Source: Hyphomicrobium_A sp963726795
GTDB taxonomy: Bacteria; Pseudomonadota; Alphaproteobacteria; Rhizobiales; Hyphomicrobiaceae
DNA: 64,000 bases
NCBI GenBank assembly: GCA_963726795.1
Contig: CAVSDD010000003.1
Location: 620,001-684,000, forward strand
Direction: 5' to 3'
In this document: one piece after another, positions 8,984-17,591 of the stretch
Numbering within the stretch: the stretch's first letter is position 1
Layout of the letters: every line of letters starts with the position of its first letter
Translations under genes and position numbers: made by a program
Notes under the pieces: model-generated
The model's database searches: none
Seen by the model: only the letters and a program-made list of their open reading frames with translations
Told to the model about the DNA's origin: nothing

Positions 8984-9637
8984 ATGAATATCATCCAGGA
9001 ACTCGAGCGCGAGCAGATGAACGCCGTGACGGCGAAGCGCGGCGTGCCCGAGTTCGGCCCCGGCGACACCGTCAAGGTGATGGTGAAGGTGATCGAGGGC
9101 GAGAGCGTCCGCACCCAGGCCTACGAGGGCGTGGTGATCGGCCGCTCCGGCGCCGGCATCAACGAGAACTTCACCGTGCGCAAGATTTCCTACGGTGAGG
9201 GCGTGGAGCGCGTGTTCCCGGTCTACTCGCCCTACATCGCCGAGATCGAAGTCATCCGCCGCGGCAAGGTCCGCCGCGCGAAGCTCTATTACCTGCGCGG
9301 ACGCCGCGGCAAGTCGGCGCGCATCGCCGAACGCTCGGACGCGCGCGCCCGCCGCCTCAACGCGCAGTGGAAGGGTTTCAAGAAGCCGAAGGGCGAGCCC
9401 GACGATCTCACGCAGATCAAGGGCATCGACGCCGATCTCGCCGGCCGCCTGCGGCAGCTCAACTGCTTCAAGCTCGACCAGATCGCCAACCTCTCGGACG
9501 ACGATATCGCCAACCTCGACGAGGCCCTGCAGCTCGACGGCCGCATCGAGAAAGACGGCTGGATCGAGCAGGCCCAGCGCCTCGTCGCCGAGGCCGCAGC
9601 TGCCGAAGTACCGGCCGAGGAAGAGAAGAAGGCCTAA
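8984..9637 (+). CDS. rplS: Ribosomal protein L19 with a long C-terminal extension
   Basis: The first ~120 residues are a canonical bL19 (MNIIQELEREQM, PGDTVKVMVKV, RTQAYEGVVIGR, FPVYSPYIAEIEV, KLYYLRGRRGKSARI), a large-subunit protein at the intersubunit bridge. The protein is 217 residues against the usual 115-130. After a basic linker, residues ~140-207 form an extra helical domain (DDLTQIKGIDADLAGRL, LDQIANLSDDDIANLDEAL, EKDGWIEQAQRLVAEAA) resembling the helix-hairpin-helix extension found on L21 of many Rhizobiales, then an acidic/basic tail. The start is ATG 8984. Confidence 0.94.
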   Translation: MNIIQELEREQMNAVTAKRGVPEFGPGDTVKVMVKVIEGESVRTQAYEGVVIGRSGAGINENFTVRKISYGEGVERVFPVYSPYIAEIEVIRRGKVRRAKLYYLRGRRGKSARIAERSDARARRLNAQWKGFKKPKGEPDDLTQIKGIDADLAGRLRQLNCFKLDQIANLSDDDIANLDEALQLDGRIEKDGWIEQAQRLVAEAAAAEVPAEEEKKA

Positions 9638-9789
9638 CGCGGGCCTTCGCTTGCTCCGTCATATTGAGGCATCCTGATCTTGGCCGCCGGCCCGAGCGCT
9701 GCGGGCTCGAGCCGCGCATTGCGCCGCGGACAAATTCCATTACATTTGTGAGGCTGCCCGAGGACGGGCGCACGCCCAGGGACCGGCAC

Positions 9790-10614
9790 ATGTCGAACGT
9801 AGAAGTCACGCGCGCGCCCGACCGCGACGGCAAGATCAAGCTGCACGGCCCCGACGCCTTCGAGGGTATGCGCAAGGCCGGCCAGCTTGCGGCCGCGGCG
9901 CTTGACATGCTCGCCCCCTACGTGAAGCCGGGCGTGACCACGGAGACGCTCGACGCGCTGGTGCTCGACTTCGCGCTCGACCACGGCGCCCATCCGGCCC
10001 CGCTCAACTACCGCGGCTTCCCGAAGTCGATCTGCACCTCCATCAACCACGTGGTCTGCCACGGAATTCCAGGCCCAAAGCCCTTGCGCGACGGCGACAT
10101 CGTCAACATCGACGTGACGCTGATCGTCGACGGCTGGCACGGCGACACGAGCCGCATGTACCCGGTGGGGCGCATCTCGCGGCGCGCGGAGCGGCTGATC
10201 TACGTAACCTATGAGGCGCTGAAGCGCGGCATCGCGGCGGTGAAGCCCGGCGCCACGACGGGGCACATCGGCGCCGCCATCCAGTCCTATGCGGAGGCCG
10301 AGCGCTGCAGCGTCGTGCGCGACTTCTGCGGGCACGGGCTCGGCCTCGTGTTCCACGACCGGCCCAATATCCTGCACTACGGGGAGCCGGGCGAGGGCGT
10401 GACGCTGGAGGCCGGCATGCTGTTCACCATCGAGCCGATGATCAACCTCGGGCGCCCGCACGTGAAAGTGCTGCCCGACGGCTGGACCGCGGTGACGCGC
10501 GACCGCGAGCTGTCGGCTCAGTTCGAGCACACGATCGGCGTGACGGGAGAGGGCTGCGAAGTCTTCACCTACTCGCCCAGAGGCATCGACTGCCCCGTCT
10601 TTGAACTCACCTGA
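9790..10614 (+). CDS. map: Methionine aminopeptidase type I
   Basis: A 274-residue metalloprotease that removes the initiator methionine. All five metal ligands are in place: two Asp (NIDVTLIVDGWHGDTSR), His (CGHGLGLVFHDRP), Glu (FTIEPMI) and Glu (QFEHTIGV). SINHVVCHGIP is the usual substrate-pocket stretch. ATG 9790 fits the normal MetAP start after a short N-terminal lead. It is transcribed away from the convergent GH31 gene, which ends 18 bp downstream. Confidence 0.95.
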   Translation: MSNVEVTRAPDRDGKIKLHGPDAFEGMRKAGQLAAAALDMLAPYVKPGVTTETLDALVLDFALDHGAHPAPLNYRGFPKSICTSINHVVCHGIPGPKPLRDGDIVNIDVTLIVDGWHGDTSRMYPVGRISRRAERLIYVTYEALKRGIAAVKPGATTGHIGAAIQSYAEAERCSVVRDFCGHGLGLVFHDRPNILHYGEPGEGVTLEAGMLFTIEPMINLGRPHVKVLPDGWTAVTRDRELSAQFEHTIGVTGEGCEVFTYSPRGIDCPVFELT

Positions 10615-10632
10615 GCGGCTCCCAAGCCCACC

Positions 10633-12858
10633 TTAGGCGAGGATACCAACGCTTCTCAGCCCACTCTCTATCTCCGCTCGCGACGGTGCCCCCTTGCGCA
10701 TGAACACCGCGGGCTTCGACAGCGGGGCCGGCATCCGCGCCCACTGCCCGGCCTTGCCGGCGTCGGCACTCGACCATAAATCGACCCACTCGCTGCCGGC
10801 AGGGAAATAGACGTCGACCGCATCCGCGCCCTTGTCCAGCACCGGTGCAACCATGAGATCCGGCCCCAGCAGGAACTGGTAACGCAGGGCATGGGTGTTC
10901 GGGTCGTCGGGATAGTGCAGGAACGGGTGTCGGACCACTGGATGGCCGCGAGCGGCCGCTTCGCCGACAAGCCGTTTCCGGTACGACGCGAGACCCTTGT
11001 AAACATTGCCGAAGCGCACCGTGTGCGCGAGCGTCTCGGCGCTAGTGTCGAACTGCGCAGCGACGGCCGGATCGAGGCCCTCATGCGTACGCAGGACGGC
11101 GGTGAAAGCATTCAACTCGATCCAGCGCATGAGAAGTTCGGGGCTGCGCGCGATGATCGGGATCTCCATGCCCGCGAATTTGACCTGGAAGCTGTCATAG
11201 CCGCCGGTGTCGCTGTGCAGCAGGCTGAAGCCCGATACGCCGCCCGCGAGAAGACCCACGACGGCGCTCTTGATGCCGTCATACTGGTCCCAGCTCTGGA
11301 TCTGATCGCCGAGCCAGAACAGCGTCGCCGCGCCGGGACTCCGGGTAAAGCCGGAGCGGTCGAAAAAGACGATATCGTCGCCGCGTCCTGCCTCCTCGAT
11401 TGCTTCGCGGGCAACCCGGGCCCACTCCTCGGGGAAACGGTTATGCCAGACGGTCGGGTCGGCACCGCCGTAGAGCTTGGCATCGAACGGCAAGGCTTCG
11501 GCGAAATCGTTCATCCAACCCGACGCACCCGCCTTGCCGATCATCTCCGTCTTGATGACGGACTTGATCCACGTGCGCGTGTCGGGATTGCTGAGATCGA
11601 TCAGGCCGGCCCGGAAATTCGAGTTCTTGAGCAGGTAAGGCGAGCCGTCCGCCTTCTCGACGAGATAGCCCTTCTGCAGGCCCTCGGTGAACATGGCGCT
11701 GTGGCCCGGCTCGTTGCTGAGGAACGGGTTGATGTAGATGAGCATCCGCGCGCCCTGGCTCTCCAGGTCGGCGACGAGCTGCTTCCAGCCGGGATAGTAG
11801 CTCTCGTCGAGCTGCCAGTTCCACCAAAGCTGCGTGCCCACCGGCGTGACGCGCACGCCGACCCAGTCCTGGATCCAAAGCCCGGCGACGGGGATGCCAG
11901 CCTCGCGCGCCCTGCCGAGTTTGGCGCCCACGGATTGGGTGCCGCCTCCCACTCCAAGGATCACGCCGGAATGCACCCAATCGGGCAGAACGCGCATGCG
12001 GCCGGTGTACTCGGTGTAGGCTTCGATCAGGTCGAGCGGCGTCGGGCCGTAAAGGATGCGGCCGGTCATGATTCCCGACCAGACCTTGATGTCGACGTGC
12101 TCCGCCTGCCTTAGGTCGAACACGCTGTATTCGAGGTTCTCGAGGAACAGCGACCGCAAGCGGCTGGAGATGAAATGCGGGGCGGGCGCCTCGGTGATGT
12201 AGGGATTGCCGCCGCCGTTGCTGGCGAAGAGATCGACGAGCTGGGTAACGATCGGGCGTCCGCGCCCGACGCCGTGCTCCTGCACGAGGATGGGAAGGAC
12301 GTTGCCCTTCTGATTGAAATACGTGAGCTGCTCGCCGAATCCGAAAAAGCCCTCGTCCTTTGTCGAACCGATGAGCAGACGGATGCGGTTGATCTCGGCC
12401 GCCCTGGGCCCGTCCGCGCCGATGACAAAGCACAGATGCGTCGCCGAGGCGGCCTCGAAGACGAGCTTATAGCCGACATTGCCAGCCGCACCGGTCAGCT
12501 TTCCCGACACCGTCGCCATGTTCCCGACAACGTCGATCGTGTCGATGGTCGGCTTCTCGTAGGACGCCGTCACTGCATCGGTGACAGTGAAGAAGGCTTC
12601 CGGAGTGCCGAAATCCCTGATGTCCGCCTTGGCGTTCTCGGCGATGATGAAATTGCCGTCGGGTGCGGTTTCCCAAATGATCCGCTCGGGTTTGGACTTG
12701 TGCGCGACTTGCAGTCCGTTCGCACTGCGGCGCAGCATAAAGTCACCGATTGGGTACTCTTCGACGGGCGCCGACTGTGAAGTCGCGCCGAGCGGCAGCG
12801 ATGCGCCCGCAATCGCCGCCGCACTTGCGGCGAGGAATTCGCGACGTCTCACCTTCAT
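10633..12858 (-). CDS. Tat-exported GH31 glycoside hydrolase, sulfoquinovosidase-like
   Basis: A 741-residue family 31 alpha-glycosidase. The N-terminus has a twin-arginine signal (VRRREFLAA, hydrophobic stretch, then ATSQSA), so it is probably folded before export to the periplasm. It resembles E. coli YihQ throughout: GFGEQLTYFNQKG, GLWIQDWVG, nucleophile Asp451 in GWMNDFAEALPF, acid/base Asp518 in LGDQIQSWD, and HSDTGGYD. By my recollection of YihQ, two of its five sulfoquinovose-binding residues differ here (Gln262 to Gly304, Arg301 to Gln343), while Gln288, Trp304 and the Tyr appear kept. The substrate may therefore not be sulfoquinovoside. It lies just after the lipase gene on the same strand. 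Confidence 0.88.
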   Translation of the reverse strand: MKVRRREFLAASAAAIAGASLPLGATSQSAPVEEYPIGDFMLRRSANGLQVAHKSKPERIIWETAPDGNFIIAENAKADIRDFGTPEAFFTVTDAVTASYEKPTIDTIDVVGNMATVSGKLTGAAGNVGYKLVFEAASATHLCFVIGADGPRAAEINRIRLLIGSTKDEGFFGFGEQLTYFNQKGNVLPILVQEHGVGRGRPIVTQLVDLFASNGGGNPYITEAPAPHFISSRLRSLFLENLEYSVFDLRQAEHVDIKVWSGIMTGRILYGPTPLDLIEAYTEYTGRMRVLPDWVHSGVILGVGGGTQSVGAKLGRAREAGIPVAGLWIQDWVGVRVTPVGTQLWWNWQLDESYYPGWKQLVADLESQGARMLIYINPFLSNEPGHSAMFTEGLQKGYLVEKADGSPYLLKNSNFRAGLIDLSNPDTRTWIKSVIKTEMIGKAGASGWMNDFAEALPFDAKLYGGADPTVWHNRFPEEWARVAREAIEEAGRGDDIVFFDRSGFTRSPGAATLFWLGDQIQSWDQYDGIKSAVVGLLAGGVSGFSLLHSDTGGYDSFQVKFAGMEIPIIARSPELLMRWIELNAFTAVLRTHEGLDPAVAAQFDTSAETLAHTVRFGNVYKGLASYRKRLVGEAAARGHPVVRHPFLHYPDDPNTHALRYQFLLGPDLMVAPVLDKGADAVDVYFPAGSEWVDLWSSADAGKAGQWARMPAPLSKPAVFMRKGAPSRAEIESGLRSVGILA

Positions 12859-12886
12859 CTGCACACCCCCGAGGTTTTGCGGCGGA

Positions 12887-14082
12887 TTATGGCCGGCTGC
12901 AGTCGTTCGGCGCATTGGCGCCGGCAAACCGGTCCGACATCCATTGGGTAGCGGCCGCGGCACTGTCGCGGCCGGCCATGGCGTGGCCGACGCCAGGCAG
13001 CAGCAGCCTCTGCACCGCGTTTCCATTCGCGCACAGCTTCTTGATGTAGTCGGCGGTGACCGGCGGATCGACGGTGTCGTCCGCGGTGCCCTGCGCGACG
13101 AACAGCGGAAGGGGAGCGGGCGGCGTGCCAACTCTGTTCTCGGCAAGAAGCGTGCGCCATGGCTCGATGACGGTCGGATCGCCGACCTTCAGAAAGCCCT
13201 TCTGCAACGTCTCGCCCACTGCTGCTCGCGGACGCATATCGATGGGCAACTCAAGACAGATATTGGCCAGCTCATCGACCGTCGGAATGGCATCGGCCTC
13301 GACAATTTGGTGCATCGGCGCGCCGAACACGCGATCCCACGACCACAGCGTCATGGCCAGAAGATTCTTGCCGCCGGACGTATTCATGTCGGCGCGCATC
13401 AGAGCACCCAACTCCGTCGCCGGCGCCGCCACGGCCACGCCGGCCAACTCGAGTTCAGGGGCATAGGTGCCTGCGAGCGTGCCGGCGAAGAGGACCGCTT
13501 GACCGCCCTGCGAATGGCCCCAAAGCACGGCGCGCCTTCCCGCCCCTTTGCCTGCCAGACTTTGTGCCGCCCGCACCGAGTCGAGCACGGCACGCCCCTC
13601 GCTATCGCCCACGAGATACGGATGCGGACCGGGAGTGCCAAGTCCCGGATAGTCCGTAGCGGCGACGATCCAGCCACGCTGAACCATCTCCCGCAGACCT
13701 TGGACTTGCTGGAAGAAGAACAGCGCCAGCGACGGGGCGCAGTGCGCAACGATGCCAGTGGTCGGATGCGCCCACGCAACGATCGGCCTGCCCAGCGGTG
13801 GCGCCGGCCCCGCAGGGATGATGACGACGCCGGAACCGCAATCGGCTCGTGCTTTAAGCCCGTCGATCGGTAGAGCACACGATAGGACTTCGCATCGAGC
13901 GGAGCACCCGGTATCGGCTCCTGACGGATCAGAGTTCCGGCCGCCCCCGCAATCTCCTCCGCGGACGCGCGATAAAATGCGCCCTGCCCCCGGGCCTCGA
14001 AGCCGCCCGCGACGATCGAAAGCGATAAAGCGGCAACCGTCGCAGCCCCCCGAATTGCTCTCAAACCGGCCTTCACGCGCAT
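12887..14082 (-). CDS. Secreted alpha/beta-hydrolase, secretory-lipase type (one apparent deletion)
   Basis: Predicted signal peptide (MRVKAGLRAIRGAATVAALSLS), then an alpha/beta hydrolase of the secretory lipase (LIP) type. Visible features are WAHPTTG, the ATDYPGLGTPG loop, GHSQGG nucleophile elbow, FVAQGTADDTVDP (acid) and LPGVGHAM (His). One base appears missing near 13833: upstream sequence is in one frame (to KHEPIAV), the catalytic part in another. Restoring it gives about 398 residues, normal for the family. The start is either ATG 14082 or 14109. The GH31 gene begins 29 bp downstream, so the two exported hydrolases may be co-transcribed. Confidence 0.8.
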
Positions 14083-14171
14083 TCCGAATGCCTGTTCAAA
14101 CGTGGGCATTCATACTACGGGGCGGCCCTTGCGTCCTGGGAAGCGTGGCTGTCTATCGGACGAGCGAGCCG

Positions 14172-14474
14172 TCACAGCCGGGTGTACGAGGCACCCATCG
14201 TCAAATCGCGACCCTCGCGATGGACATAGCAATGATCCGACCAGCCTGACTGATCCCCTTGCCCGCACGCCGAAGGGGCTGCGTCCGCCGATGCACTGGC
14301 CGGCTGGTCCGCGGAATCGGCATCCGCCGTATTGAGCTGCCACTGGAGCGCGGGGGTGCCGGCTTCATAGTGCGCGCAGGCGCCCGCGAAGAGCGACAGC
14401 ACACCAGCCATGAGAAAAACGCTCGCGCGACGCACAGGGGCGGGCATTTGGCGGTGGTTTTGCCGCTGAACCAT
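14172..14474 (-). CDS. Small putative lipoprotein, unknown function
   Basis: A 100-residue protein with a basic N-terminus, a hydrophobic segment (VFLMAGVLSLFAGAC) ending in a cysteine that could be a weak lipobox, and a polar Ala/Ser/Asp-rich tail with two further cysteines (SACGQGDQ, DHCYVHREG). I do not recognise a family. A GGAG sequence lies about nine bases before ATG 14474. It lies directly downstream of the small membrane ORF at 14495-14617. Confidence 0.5.
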   Translation of the reverse strand: MVQRQNHRQMPAPVRRASVFLMAGVLSLFAGACAHYEAGTPALQWQLNTADADSADQPASASADAAPSACGQGDQSGWSDHCYVHREGRDLTMGASYTRL

Positions 14475-14494
14475 GATCTCGAACTCCCTGCTGC

Positions 14495-14617
14495 CTAGCC
14501 GGCATTCGCCAAGATGAACAGGCAGATGCCGATTGCAGGACCCAACCCCGCGGCCAACGTTGCTATGACGAGCGATCTGACAATCACGGCGTTAATCCAT
14601 ATGCTTACCGACGCCAC
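14495..14617 (-). CDS. Candidate small membrane protein, 40 aa
   Basis: A short reading frame opening with GTG 14617 (or an internal GTG at 14587) and ending in TAG at 14495. It encodes a strongly hydrophobic peptide (core VIVRSLVIATLAAGLGPAIG, then CLFILANAG), enough for one transmembrane helix. Twenty bases later the small lipoprotein gene starts. It begins about 35 bp from the GTCCCC palindrome. Support is only hydrophobicity, spacing and position; a chance ORF is possible. Confidence 0.3.
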   Translation of the reverse strand: MASVSIWINAVIVRSLVIATLAAGLGPAIGICLFILANAG

Positions 14618-14651
14618 GCTGGAAAATTACGCAGGATCTGGAAGCTTCGCA

Positions 14652-14669
14652 GTCCCCTGATTGGGGGAG
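14652..14669. promoter_or_regulatory. Palindrome GTCCCC-N6-GGGGAG, copy 1
   Basis: GTCCCCTGATTGGGGGAG lies in the ~220-bp divergent gap between the MalT-like gene (start 14835) and the small membrane/lipoprotein genes on the other strand. Its near-identical partner (16 of 18 bases) is at 18473-18490 upstream of the Crp/Fnr gene. It is probably an operator for one of these two regulators. The rest of the 14475-14834 gap shows nothing beyond the 40-aa ORF. Confidence 0.45.
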
Positions 14670-14834
14670 TGCGCCAGCGTGCGGCGGGGGAGACCAATTG
14701 TCCGCGTGCCACATGTCGTCTGAATCCGTACATGCCAAGTCCCTGTGAACGTTCATTCTTATTGATGACCCCCGGACCGTGGCGTAGCATCGGATCAAGT
14801 AAGGCGTAGTTCTGTGCGTGGGGAGCGCGCGCAG

Positions 14835-17591
14835 ATGAGACAGATGGGTTTGACGAAAGATATTGGTCATCCCGTCTTGGTTGAGCTTCCGCGTTTCGCT
14901 CAGACCAAGACCGTGCCTCCGGCTGTCCGCAAGTTCGCGGTTCAAAGACCGGCACTGCTTCGCTTCCTCGACAAAGCTGCTTCCCGCCGCCTCGTCCTGT
15001 TCGGGGCTCCTGCCGGGTACGGGAAATCGACGCTTGCTGCGGAGTGGTGCCAACGCCTTCGCGGTGCCGGCGCCATAACGGCCTGGCTCAGCCTCGATGT
15101 CGACGACAACGAGCCGAGCGCATTTGCCTATCACCTGGCCCGCGCGATCGAGTGCGCTGCTCCGAACCTCGGCCGGGACGCCATCGGGCTGCTGCAAGCG
15201 TCGAGCCTGATCCCTGCGCGCAACGTCATCTCGTCGCTTCTAAATGCGGTGTCGGAGATCGATTCCGAGACCTACGTCTTCCTTGAGGATTTTCACGTCG
15301 TCTCCGATCGGCGGTGTCACGAGCTGGTGACGCTCATCCTGCGCTACGCGCCCTCGAACCTGCACTTGGTTCTCGTGTCGCGCAGCGAGCCTCGCTTCTC
15401 GCTGTCGCGCCTGCGCCTCGACGACCAACTCGCGGAAGTCGACGTCTCGCTCCTGAAGTTTACGCTCAAGGAGACGGGGGATTTTCTGGGCGAAGCTCTT
15501 TTCAAGCAATTGGGCGCGGCGGGCGTCGCCAGGCTGCATTCTGCCACCGAGGGCTGGCCTGCCGCGTTGCAACTGGCCCGGATCTCGCTTGTCAATTCAC
15601 GCGATCCGCTGGCGCACGTCGGCACGATCTCGGGGACGTCGCGCACGATCTCGGAATACTTCGAAGACACCCTCGCCACCGAGCCCTCGGCGGTCGCGGA
15701 CTTCCTTGTGAAGACATCGATACTCGACCAGATGAATGGTTCGTTGTGCAGCGCGGTCGCGGGCACCTCCGACGGCGCGTCAATACTCGAATCCCTGGAG
15801 CGGGAGCAATTTATGCTCGTGCCGCTCGACGATTTCGGCAACTGGTATCGGTTCCACCATCTGTTGCGCGAGTTTCTGCTCGATCGGCTGCGCGCCAAGA
15901 TGGGCGATCAGATCCCGGACCTCTATCGCCGAGCCTATCGCTGGTACGCCGCGCGCGAGATGTGGAGCGAGGCCGTGCGCTACGCGATCGCGGCTGAAGA
16001 CTTCCCGCTGGCCATCGAGTTCATTGAGAACTGCGCAATGTCCATGGTCATCAAGGGTGACCTGCTCACTTTGCTCAGCTGGGAGCGGCAACTGCCGAAG
16101 GAGCTGATGAGTTGCCAGCTCGAGTTGAAGCTTGCGCTCGCCTGGGGCATGAGCCTCGTCACCCGCTTTAGAGAGGCAGAGGAGCTCCTCGCGCAGGTCG
16201 AGACCGGAGCCAGCGAAAATCCCGGTAGCGATCTGTGGTGGAGATGCCGGGCGGCGCGCGCGGTGCTCTGTGCGCTGTGCGACGACAGCGGCCGTGGCAG
16301 GGATATCGCCTGCGAATGCCTCGAGGGCCACAAGTTCGACGCGTTCAATTTCAACGCGCTGTGCAACGTGGCGCGCTACGCGCACCTGAAGGCGGGCGAC
16401 TGGAACGCGTTTTATGCCGTCTCGAAGCCGGACGTCTCAGCCGGCGAAGCCTCGTACGTGCTTCCCGAAAACTATCGTCTTTGCCTGTATGGTCTAGCCG
16501 CCGTCAAACAGCTGAAATTCGAAGAGGCGTTCGAGCTCTACGCTGCGGCGCGGAAGCTCGCTGAAAAATACGTAGGGGCAAAGTCCGTTTCGGCGTCCAT
16601 GGTCACAGGCCTGATCGCGCGGCTGCAGTATGAGCGCGGCGACGTGAGCGGCGCGGAGGTCACCGTGCTCGACGCCCTCGATCTCATCGAGTCGACGGCG
16701 TTCCACGAAGGCTTTCGAAACGCATATTTCGTTCTTGTCCGCGCCGCCGCGATGCGCGGCGATCACACCAGGGCCGTGAGCCTGCTCAATCGCGCCGAAA
16801 GGCTGAGCTGGGAGCGCGGGTGGGGCGTAGTGGTCGCCATGCTGCTTGTGGAGCGCACGCGCGTGCTCTTGGCCGATGGCAATGTCAGCGAGGCCCTCGC
16901 GCTGCTGCCGGCCTTCGAGAAGCTTGAAGCAAAACACCCTGCGGGCAGCTCTTGCTCGAGCACACCCATTCGTACCTGGAACATGGTCTCCAAGGGATTG
17001 ATCGATGCTGCTTCGGGGAATTTAGCGGAGGCTGCGGTCTCCTTGAGCGGAGCGTTCGACGGCCTTCTTGCCATAGACGACCGGTTTGTCGCGCTGAGAG
17101 TCGGAATTGATCTCGCCGTCCTCCATGCCCGCTTGGGATCACCGACAAAGGCCTACGATCTTCTCAGAAAGCTCATGTCGTGGGGAGCGGAGGCAAATAT
17201 GCCGAGTTTCGTTCTCGATAACGACCGCCGCATCGTTCCGATCTTGCTGCAGGCCAGAGATGCGGGCACCTTCGATGAAGACGGGGATTCTCTGAAGTTC
17301 GTCAACGGATTGCTTGAGCAGCTGCACGATCGCTCGCGCCCTTCACCCAAGACCGTCGCGGCTCGCTCGCGCGACGAGCTGACGGCACGCGAGCGCTCGA
17401 TCGTCGAGTTCATTGCCAAAGGTCAATCGAACAAAGAGATCGCTCGCGAGCTAGGTGTCGCGCCGGAAACCATCAAAACGCACGTGAAGCGCATCTTTCA
17501 GAAGCTGTCGGCGGAATCACGCGCACAAGCCGTCGTCCGCGCGCAAAGCCTCGGCATGCTGAAGACGAGCCACGCTCAGGCGGCTTTGTAG
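14835..17591 (+). CDS. MalT-like STAND ATPase / LuxR-type transcription activator
   Basis: A 918-residue regulator. It has an N-terminal NTPase domain with Walker A (FGAPAGYGKSTLAAEW, near residue 60) and Walker B-like VFLEDFHVV, a winged-helix/arm region (YRFHHLLREFLLDRL), a long TPR-like helical superhelix (residues ~330-820) and a C-terminal LuxR HTH (LTARERSIVEFIAKGQSNKEI, TIKTHVKRIFQKL). MalT-class proteins bind ATP and an inducer through the TPR sensor, oligomerise and activate promoters. The inducer here is unknown; the exported GH31 and lipase nearby are possible targets. ATG 14835 is chosen; GTG 14814 is an alternative. Tail-to-tail, it overlaps the Crp/Fnr gene by 16 bp. Confidence 0.88.
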   Translation: MRQMGLTKDIGHPVLVELPRFAQTKTVPPAVRKFAVQRPALLRFLDKAASRRLVLFGAPAGYGKSTLAAEWCQRLRGAGAITAWLSLDVDDNEPSAFAYHLARAIECAAPNLGRDAIGLLQASSLIPARNVISSLLNAVSEIDSETYVFLEDFHVVSDRRCHELVTLILRYAPSNLHLVLVSRSEPRFSLSRLRLDDQLAEVDVSLLKFTLKETGDFLGEALFKQLGAAGVARLHSATEGWPAALQLARISLVNSRDPLAHVGTISGTSRTISEYFEDTLATEPSAVADFLVKTSILDQMNGSLCSAVAGTSDGASILESLEREQFMLVPLDDFGNWYRFHHLLREFLLDRLRAKMGDQIPDLYRRAYRWYAAREMWSEAVRYAIAAEDFPLAIEFIENCAMSMVIKGDLLTLLSWERQLPKELMSCQLELKLALAWGMSLVTRFREAEELLAQVETGASENPGSDLWWRCRAARAVLCALCDDSGRGRDIACECLEGHKFDAFNFNALCNVARYAHLKAGDWNAFYAVSKPDVSAGEASYVLPENYRLCLYGLAAVKQLKFEEAFELYAAARKLAEKYVGAKSVSASMVTGLIARLQYERGDVSGAEVTVLDALDLIESTAFHEGFRNAYFVLVRAAAMRGDHTRAVSLLNRAERLSWERGWGVVVAMLLVERTRVLLADGNVSEALALLPAFEKLEAKHPAGSSCSSTPIRTWNMVSKGLIDAASGNLAEAAVSLSGAFDGLLAIDDRFVALRVGIDLAVLHARLGSPTKAYDLLRKLMSWGAEANMPSFVLDNDRRIVPILLQARDAGTFDEDGDSLKFVNGLLEQLHDRSRPSPKTVAARSRDELTARERSIVEFIAKGQSNKEIARELGVAPETIKTHVKRIFQKLSAESRAQAVVRAQSLGMLKTSHAQAAL

